Shown here: one piece after another, positions 43,921-53,539 of the stretch | Numbering within the stretch: the stretch's first letter is position 1 | Layout of the letters: each line of letters begins with the position of its first letter | Source: an uncultured Clostridia bacterium | GTDB taxonomy: Bacteria > Bacillota > Clostridia > Oscillospirales > QAKW01 | Length of the DNA: 64,000 bases | Direction of reading: 5' to 3' | Assembly: GCA_944385895.1 (NCBI GenBank) | Contig: CALWYZ010000008.1 | Coordinates: 1-64,000, forward strand | Made by a program: the position numbers and the translations under genes | The notes under the pieces: generated by a model | What the model was told of the DNA's origin: nothing | The model's input: only the letters and a program-made list of their open reading frames with translations | The model's database searches: none

Positions 43921-43931
43921 AAGTTAACTCC

Positions 43932-44858
43932 TTACAGTACAAGACCCTTTGTTATTTCTGTTCCGGTAACGATATTAAGGCACTCGATTGCAGCACCTGA
44001 CGCTCCTTTGCCAAGGTTATCATATCCGGCTATCAGCAATATACGCTCTCCGTTGCCGGACACGGTAATCTGCATCGAATCCCTGCCGAACATTGCGTTT
44101 GATGCCATAAATCCATTTTCGTCCATCTGCTTTACATATCTTACAACCGGACCTGTATACATATTACTGTAAAGCTTTATTATATCCTCAACACCGCCCC
44201 TAAGCTGAGAGGCAAACAACGGCACGGTAACCTCCATACCGCTGTAAAAATCAGATACTATCGGCAAAAACACCGGCGCACTCTCAAGACCGGTAATGCA
44301 GGTCATCTCTTTTAAATGCTTATGCGTCTGCCCTATCCCGTAAAGCCTCGGAGAGGACAAAAGCGTACTTCTGTCATCAGATGTATATTCTGCTATCATC
44401 TTTTTACCGCCGCCGGAATAACCCGTGATCGAAGTACATGTCAAAAGCGTATCGGCGCTTATCAATCCGTGTTCAACAAGCGGATAGACAAGCGCAATAA
44501 AACCGCTTGCGTGACAGCCGGGGACTGAAATCCGTTTTGAGTTTCTTATTTTATCGTAAAATGACGTGCCAAGCTCACAAAATCCGTATGCAAATTCAGG
44601 ATTTGTGCGGTGTGCCGTCGATGTGTCAATTATAATTGTATCGCTGTCTTTTGCCATTTCAACAGCCTGACGTGCCGCGTCATCCGGAAGACACAAAAAT
44701 GTTATATCCGATATTTCTATTGCCTGTTTTCTGGCATGATCGTCTTTTCTGTGTTGCTCAGGTATTTTTATCAGCTCAATATCCTCACGTTCACTCAGAC
44801 GCTCATTTATACGCAGACCGGTAGTACCCGAACTGCCGTCTATAAATACCTTAATCAT
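43932..44858 (-). CDS. argC: N-acetyl-gamma-glutamyl-phosphate reductase (short type)
   Basis: The 308-aa product belongs to the shorter ArgC class (about 310 aa against 345 for the common type). The nucleotide motif is IDGSSGTTGLRI, the active-site Cys is in VPGCHASGF, and the catalytic His is in GIGQTHKH. It reduces acetylglutamyl phosphate to the semialdehyde. It overlaps argH by 8 bp. Confidence 0.93.
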   Translation of the reverse strand: MIKVFIDGSSGTTGLRINERLSEREDIELIKIPEQHRKDDHARKQAIEISDITFLCLPDDAARQAVEMAKDSDTIIIDTSTAHRTNPEFAYGFCELGTSFYDKIRNSKRISVPGCHASGFIALVYPLVEHGLISADTLLTCTSITGYSGGGKKMIAEYTSDDRSTLLSSPRLYGIGQTHKHLKEMTCITGLESAPVFLPIVSDFYSGMEVTVPLFASQLRGGVEDIIKLYSNMYTGPVVRYVKQMDENGFMASNAMFGRDSMQITVSGNGERILLIAGYDNLGKGASGAAIECLNIVTGTEITKGLVL

Positions 44859-46227
44859 TCAGAAATTCCTTTACCTCTCTAATTTGTTTTTCAACAGACG
44901 CAAAACCTGTTCCGCCCTGCGAAACACGCTTTGCCACACAGGTCTCAAGGCTTATTTCATCATAAAGATCACTGTCAAACATATCACAGAAGCTGCGGTA
45001 TTTTTCAAGAGGCATATCTTCAAGCACACAGCCGCTCTCTATACAGCAGGCCACGATACCTCCTACGATTTTATACGCCTGCCTGAACGGCATGCCCTTT
45101 TTCACAAGATAGTCTGCAAGATCTGTAGCATTGATAAATCCGTTCTGAGCGGCCTTATACATATTCTCAGGTATTGTACGCATTGTCTCAATCATAGGTG
45201 CGAACACTTCAAGACATCTTTTAAGTGTGTCAACACCGTCAAAAACAGCGTCTTTATCCTCCTGCATATCCTTATTATAAGCAAGCGGCAAACCCTTGAG
45301 CATAGTAAGAATAGTTATAAGATCACCGTACACCCTGCCTGTTTTTCCGCGCACAAGCTCCGCCATATCGGAATTTTTCTTCTGCGGCATTATACTTGAG
45401 CCTGTCGTAAACGCGTCATCAAGCTCAATAAACTTGAATTCCCAGCTGGACCAGATTATAAGCTCCTCGGAAAAGCGCGACAAATGCATCATTGTGACAG
45501 AAAAAGCACTCAAAAGCTCCACACAGAAATCCCTGTCAGAAACTCCGTCTATGCTGTTTGCGGTTATGCCGTCAAAACCAAGCGCTGCTGCTGTCATATT
45601 TCTGTCGGTATCATAAGTGGTGCCTGCCAGAGCACAACAGCCAAGCGGTGATAGGTTCATTCTTTTAACCGCGTCTTTTATCCTGCCTATATCCCTTATA
45701 AACATATAGGTATAAGCCATCAAATAATGTGAAAACAAAACGGGCTGCGCTCTCTGAAGATGTGTGTATCCCGGCATTATATTATTTTTGTTTTTTTCCG
45801 CCTGAACAACTATTGCACGTATCAGCGACTTTATAAGATCTATTATAACATCGCACTCACTGCGCAGATACATACGTATATCAACAGCCACCTGGTCATT
45901 ACGGCTTCTTGCGGTGTGCAGACGCTTGCCCGTATCTCCGATACGCTTTGTAAGCTCTGCTTCAATAAACATATGGATATCTTCGCTGTTCATATCTATC
46001 TCAAGCCTGCCGCTGTCGATATCGCTGAGTATCCCCTCAAGTCCTGCCAGTATTGCGTCACAGTCCTCCTGCGTTATTATTTTTTTTGCCGCAAGCATGG
46101 CGGCGTGCGCCATTGAGCCCTGTATATCCTGACGATACATCCGGCAATCGGTATGTATCGACGAGTTAAAGTCATCCGCCGTTTTGTCAAGCGCCTTTGT
46201 AAAGCGCCCCGCCCACATTTTTTCCAT
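44851..46227 (-). CDS. argH: Argininosuccinate lyase
   Basis: The 458-aa fumarase-superfamily enzyme begins MWAGRFTKALD and has HTARSRNDQV, TYDTDRN and the mobile signature loop GSSIMPQKKNSD. It releases arginine and fumarate. It is 4 bp after argG and overlaps argC, the second gene of the operon. Confidence 0.95.
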   Translation of the reverse strand: MEKMWAGRFTKALDKTADDFNSSIHTDCRMYRQDIQGSMAHAAMLAAKKIITQEDCDAILAGLEGILSDIDSGRLEIDMNSEDIHMFIEAELTKRIGDTGKRLHTARSRNDQVAVDIRMYLRSECDVIIDLIKSLIRAIVVQAEKNKNNIMPGYTHLQRAQPVLFSHYLMAYTYMFIRDIGRIKDAVKRMNLSPLGCCALAGTTYDTDRNMTAAALGFDGITANSIDGVSDRDFCVELLSAFSVTMMHLSRFSEELIIWSSWEFKFIELDDAFTTGSSIMPQKKNSDMAELVRGKTGRVYGDLITILTMLKGLPLAYNKDMQEDKDAVFDGVDTLKRCLEVFAPMIETMRTIPENMYKAAQNGFINATDLADYLVKKGMPFRQAYKIVGGIVACCIESGCVLEDMPLEKYRSFCDMFDSDLYDEISLETCVAKRVSQGGTGFASVEKQIREVKEFLND

Positions 46228-46231
46228 ATTT

Positions 46232-47467
46232 TTAACCTTTTTTATTTTTATTCTTTGCGTTTACCTGCGCCTGTACTTTTATCGGAAGTCCGAACAGGTT
46301 TATAAATCCTGCCGCATCAGCCTGATTATATACATGGTCCTCGCCGAAAGTCGCAATTTCCTCTGAATACAGAGAATAATCACTCCATGCTCCCGCTTTT
46401 ATCATATTGCCCTTATAGAGCTTGATCTTAACAGTTCCCGTTACATTTTCCTGTGTCTTGTCAACAAAAGCCGACAGCGCTTCACGCAATGGGGTATACC
46501 ACTGTCCGTTATATACAAGATCGGCAAATGTAATTGCAAGTTCCTGCTTTTTGTGCATAGTCATTTTATCAAGGCAAAGCGTCTCAAGATAGTTATGCGC
46601 AAAATACAGTATCGCGCCGCCCGGAGTCTCATACACTCCGCGGCACTTCATGCCTACAAGGCGGTTTTCAACAATATCAAGAAGCCCGATACCGTTTTCT
46701 CCGCCGACTTTATTCAAAGCAAGGATTATTTCCTTAGCGCTCATCTTATTGCCGTTTAAAGCAACAGGACAGCCTTTTTCAAAATCAAGCGTTATATATG
46801 TAGGCTTATCAGGAGCGTCAACAGGAGATACGCCCATTTCCAAAAATCCTTTTTTCTCATAAGTCGGCTCGTTTCCCGCGTCCTCCAGATCAAGTCCCTC
46901 GTGAGAGAGATGCCAAAGGTTTTTATCTTTGGAATAATTGGTCTCACGGTTTATTTTAAGCGGTATATTGTGCGCCTCTGCGTATTCAATCTCCTCTTCG
47001 CGTGATTTGATATTCCACTCACGCCACGGAGCAATTATAGGCATATCCGGCGCAAACGCTTTGATCGCAAGCTCAAACCTCACCTGATCGTTACCCTTGC
47101 CGGTACAGCCGTGACAAATCGCATCGGCACCCTCAGCCTTTGCTATTTCCACTATCCTTTTGGCGATAACCGGACGCGCAAAAGACGTGCCCAGCATATA
47201 CCCCTCATACAAGGCCCCTGCTTTTACGGTAGGTATGATATACTCATTTACAAACTCATCTGTAAGATCCTCAACGTACAACTTGGACGCACCTGTTTTA
47301 AGCGCTTTCTCTTCAAGTCCTTCAAGCTCGTCTGCCTGACCCACATTACCGCTAACCGCGATTACCTCGCAGTTATTATAATTCTCTTTAAGCCACGGTA
47401 TTATAATAGATGTATCAAGACCGCCTGAGTACGCAAGCACTACCTTTTTTATGTTCTTTTTATCCAT
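46232..47467 (-). CDS. argG: Argininosuccinate synthase
   Basis: The 411-aa product has the N-type ATP pyrophosphatase motif AYSGGLDTS near the start, [15 protein letters not shown] and [15 protein letters not shown]. It joins citrulline and aspartate. It is the first gene of a nine-gene leftward run ending at carB. The promoter region ahead holds several TGCATA-type palindromes fitting arginine repressor control. Confidence 0.95.
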   Translation of the reverse strand: MDKKNIKKVVLAYSGGLDTSIIIPWLKENYNNCEVIAVSGNVGQADELEGLEEKALKTGASKLYVEDLTDEFVNEYIIPTVKAGALYEGYMLGTSFARPVIAKRIVEIAKAEGADAICHGCTGKGNDQVRFELAIKAFAPDMPIIAPWREWNIKSREEEIEYAEAHNIPLKINRETNYSKDKNLWHLSHEGLDLEDAGNEPTYEKKGFLEMGVSPVDAPDKPTYITLDFEKGCPVALNGNKMSAKEIILALNKVGGENGIGLLDIVENRLVGMKCRGVYETPGGAILYFAHNYLETLCLDKMTMHKKQELAITFADLVYNGQWYTPLREALSAFVDKTQENVTGTVKIKLYKGNMIKAGAWSDYSLYSEEIATFGEDHVYNQADAAGFINLFGLPIKVQAQVNAKNKNKKG

Positions 47468-47500
47468 TTTTCGTTCCTCCGAAATGTTTATTCATATTAT

Positions 47501-47667
47501 TGCATATATATTAGCATATAATGCATATTTATACAATAGAGTTTTTGTGGTTTTTTAAACTTCGTAACTTTACAATAATCGTATTATAATATTGCCGCAG
47601 ATTTTTGTGCAACTTTTTTATCGCGTATGCATAACTCTTGCATAAATGCATATTTTATGCATTTATA
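47501..47667 (-). promoter_or_regulatory. Promoter of the arg cluster with ArgR-like operator sites
   Basis: On the minus strand, TTGTAT (47536-47531) and TAATAT (47513-47508) are 17 bp apart. The palindrome TGCATATTTATACA (47522-47535) covers the -35 and spacer. Further upstream, 47646-47662 (atgcatattttatgcat) is a nearly perfect palindrome, with more TGCATA units at 47501, 47628 and 47639. Paired near and far boxes are typical of ArgR/AhrC control; that link is inference. Confidence 0.6.
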
Positions 47668-47759
47668 TACTTCTTACACTGGAAAAATCCGTACAAAACC
47701 GAACTCCGCGGAAACAGCAGTAAGCTAAAATTCCACGGAGCAATATAGACAATATGTAT

Positions 47760-48998
47760 TTAATATACTTTTACAGGTCCGATATTTCTTATTTTAAGAA
47801 GATAACAGCAGCCGCTGCCGAACACAGACTCCATCTCTTTTACATATTCATCCACCATTTCATTGGGGACATATGCCTGCATTGTACCGCCAAATCCTCC
47901 GCCGTGCACGCGTGAGGCGCCTTTTCCGCACAGCAAATGCTCAGACAGACAAAGAGCAAGAGACATACCCTGACTTGTAGGATTTTTGTCAGAATAAATA
48001 TTCTGAAGGAATCTGTATGATGAAGCACCGGAACGGTTTACGATTTTCAAAAACTCATCAAAATTATTATGCTTTAACGCATCGGCAAGCTTTTCCACGT
48101 TTTTGTTTTCATCAAAATAGTGAAACGCACGTATAAGAGCACGCTCGGACAGCTTATTTTTCAAATCCGGCAATGCCGCATAAAATTCGCTGTATTGTAC
48201 TTCTCTTAAATACTGTTTTCCAAAATAGCGCGAAACCGCCTGCATTTCGCCTTTAATAGCATCATAATCCCCTGTTAAATCCGCGTGATCGCAGCGGGTA
48301 TCGGTTATTACCATACTGTAGCCTGTCGAAGCGAAGTCAAAAGGCAGAGGTTCCACAACAGGATCGGTCGGGTCTTTAAAATCTATAGATATGATGCCGC
48401 CGTACGCACATGAAAGCTGATCAAGAAGACCTGAGCCTTTTCCGAAATACTCGTTTTCCGAATATTGGGATGCAATAGCCATTGTTTTAGCGTCTATCTT
48501 TTCGTCATTATAATAGCTATTGAGTATAAAGGCTATCAGTATCTCAAAAGCTGCAGACGATGAAAGCCCAGAGCCCTTCAAAACATCATTTGTGGTATAT
48601 GCATCGAATCCGCCGATTTTATATCCCATATCAGCAAATTTTTTGCAGACGCCCCTAACAAGCCCGCTGGAATTTGCTTTTTCAGACTCACGCTTTTCAA
48701 GATCTGCGATGTTTACGTTTATATCGCCAAAGCCATTGGCTTTTATGCAAATGACGCCGTCGTCACGCTTAGCTGTAAAAGCAAGCGCATCAAGATTTAT
48801 AGACGCACCAACCGCCTTGCCCAGATTATGATCGGTATGGTTTCCGCAAATCTCACTTCTGCCCGGTGAGCTGAACACATTTTCCGGCTCATAACCGAAA
48901 GCGGCCTTAAATTTTTCAGCTGTTTTCTTATATCTTTCCAGCTGATAATCCAAGACATTTTCCGGATAAAATGAAAGATCTTTTTTGTCAAAATTCAT
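47760..48998 (-). CDS. galK: Galactokinase
   Basis: The 412-aa GHMP kinase has the galactose-binding start SSPGRSEICGNHTDHN, the ATP motif GSGLSSSAAFE, the catalytic Asp in DTRCDHADL and the C-terminal RVHGGGFGGTMQAYV. It phosphorylates galactose; galT (33037) does the next step. The start follows CAGGAGAT. Confidence 0.95.
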   Translation of the reverse strand: MNFDKKDLSFYPENVLDYQLERYKKTAEKFKAAFGYEPENVFSSPGRSEICGNHTDHNLGKAVGASINLDALAFTAKRDDGVICIKANGFGDINVNIADLEKRESEKANSSGLVRGVCKKFADMGYKIGGFDAYTTNDVLKGSGLSSSAAFEILIAFILNSYYNDEKIDAKTMAIASQYSENEYFGKGSGLLDQLSCAYGGIISIDFKDPTDPVVEPLPFDFASTGYSMVITDTRCDHADLTGDYDAIKGEMQAVSRYFGKQYLREVQYSEFYAALPDLKNKLSERALIRAFHYFDENKNVEKLADALKHNNFDEFLKIVNRSGASSYRFLQNIYSDKNPTSQGMSLALCLSEHLLCGKGASRVHGGGFGGTMQAYVPNEMVDEYVKEMESVFGSGCCYLLKIRNIGPVKVY

Positions 48999-49030
48999 AA
49001 GATATCTCCTGTTCTGTAAAACTCAGAATT

Positions 49031-49059
49031 ATTATATATAATAAAGTCTATGATTGCAA
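49031..49059 (-). promoter_or_regulatory. Promoter of galK
   Basis: On the minus strand, TTGCAA (49059-49054) and TATAAT (49036-49031) have a 17-bp spacer, about 30 bp ahead of the start. Confidence 0.65.
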
Positions 49060-49093
49060 CAGTTTTATTTTTTTACTTTTTTACAAAAAAGTC

Positions 49094-49122
49094 TTTACAA
49101 TTTACAAAAAGAATGGTATACT
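49094..49122 (+). promoter_or_regulatory. Promoter of tRNA-Gln
   Basis: TTTACA at 49094-49099 and TATACT at 49117-49122 have a 17-bp spacer, 17 bp before the tRNA. Confidence 0.75.
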
Positions 49123-49139
49123 AATCAGGCAATTTGCAT

Positions 49140-49216
49140 TGGGATATAGCCAAGTTGGTAAGGCAATGGATTCTGACTCCATCATTGCGCAGGTTCGAGT
49201 CCTGCTATCCCAGCCA
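49140..49216 (+). tRNA. tRNA-Gln (anticodon CTG)
   Basis: The cloverleaf has acceptor TGGGATA/TATCCCA, D arm with GTTGGTAAGGC, anticodon stem ATGGA/TCCAT with loop TTCTGAC, T arm CAGGTTCGAGTCCTG, and encoded CCA. The weak first pair (T-A) is typical of tRNA-Gln. It is the substrate of the GlnRS encoded at 17765. Confidence 0.93.
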
Positions 49217-49220
49217 GTGT

Positions 49221-49260
49221 AACGCCGGATCCAATTATATTGGGCTCGGCGTTATTTTTT
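49221..49260 (+). terminator. Terminator after tRNA-Gln
   Basis: The stem aacgccg / cggcgtt with an imperfect inner part is followed by a T run five bases after the tRNA end. Confidence 0.8.
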
Positions 49261-49346
49261 AAACATTCTGTTGAAAACAGATATAAAACATGGTAATTTA
49301 TAATCGCACACATATTAATAAAAATATATAATTGGGGGCGGCATAA

Positions 49347-50765
49347 ATGACTATACGATATTATAAGCACATCAAAAGCAAAACTATATTGGATGGCATC
49401 TTTCAGTTACTCATAGAGTGCGCCGGCGAATTTGTACCGCCGCTGTGGCAGAGAAGCTCCTCCACCCAGCAGGATCTGCACGGCAGCGGCAGTTCCAGTA
49501 AAATCCCGTCTGAATATTTTGAAAGCATACGCAAGCAATCCGCATTTGTTGCCATAGACAGCGGACGTGTTGTCGGTTTCATGTCTTTTCGAAAAAACTA
49601 CATATGCAAGGAAATACCACGTTCTTTCCAGCCTAACATTTATATTACAACGGTTATTGTAGATCCTGTTTACAGAAACCGCGGAATCACAGGTGAATTT
49701 TACGAAAAACTTATAGACCGCTTTGCAGGATATCATATTTTTACTCGAACCTGGTCAACAAACAACTCACATTCCAGGATATTGTCATCACGCCGATTTT
49801 TTGAGCACAAGCGCATCCCAGACGACCGCGGTCCCGGAATAGATACCGTATATTATCATCACGAGCCGCTTACAAGAACTGTATTTCAAATAATAAAGCA
49901 ATACAGACTTGCCGGAAATTTTGTGTTCCTTTCTATGTTGACAGCTCTGACCATAATTTTTCTTGTCACATGGTTTGCTACCGACTCAGGCGTTTTGCAT
50001 GAACTGAGCATCGCGTTTTCAACATCACTGATAGCATCAGCGCTTTGTCTGCTTTCCGATTCAATTTTAAAATACCGCGAATCAAAAAACGATGAATATA
50101 TAAACACATTGAAAAGTTTTGGTATTGACAATCTTCAATTCCATAAGGACGAACTTTTGGAATCTGTTATCCCTTCTTGCTCTAAGGAAATATGGATATC
50201 AGGCTACCGTCTTATCATAACCGCAAAATCATCTTTCAGAAAAGCAATGAAAGAGTTTTGCCGCAATGCGTCACGAAAGCATCCTACTGTCAAATTGCTT
50301 ACAGTGACGCCCTGGAGCAATACTTTCGCCCTGGTCTACGGCAGCGAAGATGTTACCGATAATTATTTCAAAGTTATAAACGATCTTTGTATGTACAGAC
50401 AAGAATTCGGAATAAATCTTGAAATAAGAATGACTAACAAGCCTATTTTCAACGATACCTATAAAGTAGATGACAGATTTATTACAGGGCCCTACCTGCA
50501 CTGCACAAACGACTATAACCAAAAAATTACCGCAAGAGATTTCTTTTCTCTGGATATCAACGATCCCAAAAAAGAACTGTTTAACATTATATTTAAAGAC
50601 TATATGGCCGTATGGGACAGCGCCGATTTTATATTTGACTTTAACGAATTCCAAAAAAGCGGATTTTCACAAAAGCAGGTATCGACCCTTACAAAAGAAC
50701 AAAAGCTGGATCTGCTCAAAAGCGTATTCAAACCTACAAAGAATCGCCACGGCGACAATAGCTAA
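49347..50765 (+). CDS. GNAT acetyltransferase domain fused to two membrane helices and an unknown C-terminal domain
   Basis: The 472-aa product has residues 1-165 as a GNAT fold with the acetyl-CoA loop VDPVYRNRGITGEFYEKLI (about 105-123) and the STNNSHSRILSSRRFF end. Two hydrophobic helices lie at about 190-210 and 220-240. A cytosolic C-terminal domain (about 250-460) starts with a helix and then EIWISGYRLIITAKSSFRKAMKEF. It includes VKLLTVTP and LEIRMTNKP strands, a pattern like the phospholipase-D-fold sensing domains, though no HKD motif is visible. I do not know this architecture. The start follows TGGGGGC. A terminator follows; monocistronic. Confidence 0.75.
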   Translation: MTIRYYKHIKSKTILDGIFQLLIECAGEFVPPLWQRSSSTQQDLHGSGSSSKIPSEYFESIRKQSAFVAIDSGRVVGFMSFRKNYICKEIPRSFQPNIYITTVIVDPVYRNRGITGEFYEKLIDRFAGYHIFTRTWSTNNSHSRILSSRRFFEHKRIPDDRGPGIDTVYYHHEPLTRTVFQIIKQYRLAGNFVFLSMLTALTIIFLVTWFATDSGVLHELSIAFSTSLIASALCLLSDSILKYRESKNDEYINTLKSFGIDNLQFHKDELLESVIPSCSKEIWISGYRLIITAKSSFRKAMKEFCRNASRKHPTVKLLTVTPWSNTFALVYGSEDVTDNYFKVINDLCMYRQEFGINLEIRMTNKPIFNDTYKVDDRFITGPYLHCTNDYNQKITARDFFSLDINDPKKELFNIIFKDYMAVWDSADFIFDFNEFQKSGFSQKQVSTLTKEQKLDLLKSVFKPTKNRHGDNS

Positions 50766-50792
50766 AAAGCAGTGCCTTACAAATACTATAAT

Positions 50793-50826
50793 AAAAAGCA
50801 AGTCAGTCTTGACTTGCTTTTTATTA
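50793..50826. terminator. Bidirectional terminator between convergent genes
   Basis: The perfect stem aaaaagcaagtca / tgacttgcttttt with a 4-nt loop serves both the GNAT-fusion gene and the leftward sortase-fusion gene. Confidence 0.88.
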
Positions 50827-50837
50827 TATATCTTAAT

Positions 50838-52247
50838 TTAAACCTTTTTAGCAACAACTACAAGCCTACCGTTTTCACTTGAGTATTCGCATGTGGAAAG
50901 CGTTATAAGCTTTTCTCCGTATTGAGCGGTCACACCGGTATCGTAAAGCGAATATGATTTACACGTTGCAATAAAATCATCATATTCAGCCTGCGTGGAG
51001 GCATTTATAAAATTATAATAATCAAACTCACCCATTACCGCCTCAACCTTAAATACGGACAAAATCTCATAAGTACCGTAGTCATTCATCGTATCAAACC
51101 GTATATATCTGTTGTTCTTAAAAAAGTCCTCTGACAAATATTTCTCCAATGCTGAAAACATCGTTCCATTACGCATATTATGACCGTATATAATAGTATT
51201 ATCAGATACATCTATTTCACAGGCCTCTGCAATATAAGGGGTGCCGTAATAGCTGTATTTTTTTTCAAAGTCACGGCGCAGATAAAAATCCTTACGGTCG
51301 GGAGCAAACATCACAGGATAATTTATATTGGTTCCGTCAATGGATATCCAGCCTGCAAAATCTGAATTCTGTTCATAAAGCGCCGCGTATTTCTGAGAAG
51401 CTGTAATCTGAGTATCTTCATTAACATTTTCCGTAATTATCATACTGTAAAGCCGTTCAAACCCAACAGCACTTTTATTCGCCTGAATATAATAGTCTGC
51501 GACCTTATACAAAGATATAATAAAAACAACAGCAAAAACCGCAGTCAATGCTCTGTAAATAATTGATTTTTTATCAACGTACGAAAATACACACAGCCTG
51601 GCTGTGAAACGGAGCACCGAAGCCTGCCGTTTATCGAGGCCACCGCTGAAAGTCACTGCTTTACGGCTGCCGAATATCTTGTAAAATATAACGCACGCGG
51701 CAAGATAGCTGCCCTGAAGAGACGGATGATAATTATCCTCACTGTTATAAAGACAGATATTTTTATCAACAAGACTGCAAAGATAAAAAGCGCTCCCGAC
51801 AGGAGCAAGCCGGCACCTGTTTTTATCAGCCGCAGTCCTATACGCAGTTTTCAGCCCGGTATACATTTTTCGATACGACAAGCCTGTACTTTCAAGCTTT
51901 TTTGAGCCGTTCTGATATGCCCATGTCTGATACAGAACCGGCTTTGCATGATGCTCACGAACAAGTTTTATCAGTTTTTCGACGTTTATCTGAAAATCTG
52001 CCGAATCTGTTATGGGATTCCTGCTCTGCTCCTGAATTACGACATAATCCCAGTTATTTTGCTTCAGCTTATCCAACAGCAATTTTCCGGCATCACTTTG
52101 GGCATCATTATAATTTTTCAAGTAAAATCCGCCGAAAGCAACATAGTCGGTATTAACTTCACATCCGGCAGATTCCGCTATCCGGCCAAACAGCGACGGC
52201 ATTTCATTATAAGAAGTGAAACTGTTTCCTACAAACAAAATATTCAC
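50838..52247 (-). CDS. SGNH hydrolase domain fused to a class B sortase
   Basis: The 469-aa product has residues 1-200 as an SGNH/DUF4886-like hydrolase: Ser9 in ILFVGNSFTS, GG at 39-40, VVIQEQSRNP, and Asp171/His174 in DNYHPSLQGSY. One hydrophobic helix lies at about 227-254. Residues 285-469 are a class B sortase with His356 in IIYGHNM, Cys453 in TLSTCEY and Arg461 in GRLVVV. Sortase is a surface transpeptidase. With no signal peptide and one helix, the hydrolase should stay in the cytosol if the sortase is outside. The start has only weak ribosome-site similarity. No LPxTG/NPxTG substrate gene is beside it. Confidence 0.85.
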   Translation of the reverse strand: MNILFVGNSFTSYNEMPSLFGRIAESAGCEVNTDYVAFGGFYLKNYNDAQSDAGKLLLDKLKQNNWDYVVIQEQSRNPITDSADFQINVEKLIKLVREHHAKPVLYQTWAYQNGSKKLESTGLSYRKMYTGLKTAYRTAADKNRCRLAPVGSAFYLCSLVDKNICLYNSEDNYHPSLQGSYLAACVIFYKIFGSRKAVTFSGGLDKRQASVLRFTARLCVFSYVDKKSIIYRALTAVFAVVFIISLYKVADYYIQANKSAVGFERLYSMIITENVNEDTQITASQKYAALYEQNSDFAGWISIDGTNINYPVMFAPDRKDFYLRRDFEKKYSYYGTPYIAEACEIDVSDNTIIYGHNMRNGTMFSALEKYLSEDFFKNNRYIRFDTMNDYGTYEILSVFKVEAVMGEFDYYNFINASTQAEYDDFIATCKSYSLYDTGVTAQYGEKLITLSTCEYSSENGRLVVVAKKV

Positions 52248-52411
52248 AGTAATATATTCTCCGTTATAAATAATACATACAAAATTTTATAATATTATTT
52301 TACCATATTTATTTTATAAGTTCAACCAACATCATATTCCAATTTAAAAATACAAAACACAGAAAATCCGGGGCAGACATTGTCTGCGCCGGATTCAAAA
52401 TCATTTTTATA

Positions 52412-52855
52412 TCAACATTTTGCATTGTAATCTTCACACAGTAAATTCATTGCTTTTAACAGTCTATAAAAATAAATAAAAGGACCTACCAAAATTAAAG
52501 AGCCTAAAATGTACCACAGCCAATACGTCGAAGTGCCGAAATCATATTGTATATCTCTATATTTCGTCTCACTTTCTATACGCGCCGACAAAGAATAATA
52601 CCAAACCAAGCCGGCGATACCGCACGTTATATTTTGCAACAATAATGCCACTAATAAATAGTTAATAGTTTTTTTGCCATCACGCCTGCCGACAATGGTA
52701 TTGAGATCGATCCCTATCGACATCACTTCGACCAGACCGTAAATACCTAAAGTTACAATAGACAATAATATAAATTTGATCAACGATCTGTTGGTTTTCA
52801 GCTTTTGTACAGGAGCTGCAACCTGATCTGTCTCTACAAAGTTATATTGTGACAT
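52412..52855 (-). CDS. DUF4234-type membrane protein
   Basis: The 147-aa product has the segment FILLSIVTLGIYGLVEVMSIGIDLNTI, typical of DUF4234, and three further hydrophobic helices. Function unknown. The ATG at 52855 is chosen for its AAGGGGG site; an open extension of 18 codons upstream lacks one. Monocistronic. Confidence 0.75.
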   Translation of the reverse strand: MSQYNFVETDQVAAPVQKLKTNRSLIKFILLSIVTLGIYGLVEVMSIGIDLNTIVGRRDGKKTINYLLVALLLQNITCGIAGLVWYYSLSARIESETKYRDIQYDFGTSTYWLWYILGSLILVGPFIYFYRLLKAMNLLCEDYNAKC

Positions 52856-53210
52856 AATAATCCCCCTTAAATGCAACATATTTTTATAACGTTGTATAAT
52901 TAAAATCATGTCAATAGATTTGTTTAAAGCAGATCAATATATGCACAAAACTAATACAATATTATAGTTTGAACAGTGCACTACAAAATAACGTTGTATC
53001 CAGATAAAATCGCAACCTGCTTCATGCGGTAATAAGGGAACAATAAAATACCAAGTTTTTTCGATCAATTTCATTTAAATAAACAAAAAGAGCCCGGAGT
53101 TCAAACCAACTCCAAGCCTTGTTTGTAACAGGGGACAATAAAGATACATGCATAAAATTTTCAGTCAAGGGTTAGACTTGAATCTGTACTAATATGACAA
53201 AGACATTTTA
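52856..53210. other. Intergenic, no gene seen
   Basis: AT-rich, with a short stem ggagtt / aactcc at about 53096-53113 inside an A-rich context. The opening aaaaagagccc also appears at about 10664; too short to call a repeat. Confidence 0.4.
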
Positions 53211-53432
53211 TTATCTTTCTTCAGGCTTTTCAAGAACAACAAATGACACGAGAGTTTCTTTATGCAGATAATTTTCAAGCTTAGGATCAACGTCTACTGT
53301 CTGCGTATTCATCTGCGAAATTGTCCAGCCGTCTTCCAGCAATTTATTTATACGAACAAGATATTTATTATCATTAATATCATTCTGCTCAGTATAATCA
53401 CGGCTGTTACTTATGTAGACTACCTTTTGCAT
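53211..53432 (-). CDS. Small hypothetical protein
   Basis: The 73-aa protein starts MQKVVYISNS and has a pattern of strand-helix-strands (YLVRINKLLEDGWTISQMNTQTV...ETLVSFVVLEK). This resembles small DUF-type proteins with a GW-turn after a helix, found in many Bacteroidota and Bacillota. GGGAGG precedes the start. It is beside the tRNA cluster; no function known. Confidence 0.65.
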   Translation of the reverse strand: MQKVVYISNSRDYTEQNDINDNKYLVRINKLLEDGWTISQMNTQTVDVDPKLENYLHKETLVSFVVLEKPEER

Positions 53433-53461
53433 TGTTTGCCTCCCTTGTTATTTAATTAAAA

Positions 53462-53537
53462 TGGTGGAGCATAGGGGATTTGAACCCCTGACCCCCACAC
53501 TGCCAGTGTGATGCGCTACCAACTGCGCTAATGCCCC
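53462..53537 (-). tRNA. tRNA-Ala (anticodon GGC)
   Basis: The minus-strand cloverleaf has acceptor GGGGCAT/ATGCTCC, anticodon stem TCACA/TGTGG with loop CTGGCAG, T arm AGGGGTTCAAATCCCCT and encoded CCA. It is part of a four-tRNA run read leftward, Asp-Phe-Cys-Ala. Confidence 0.9.
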
Positions 53538-53539
53538 AT

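Noticed and set aside
53085-53130. Repeat shared with about 10660 (aaaaagagccc start)
   Set aside because: Similarity ends after about a dozen bases; not enough to call a repeat family.
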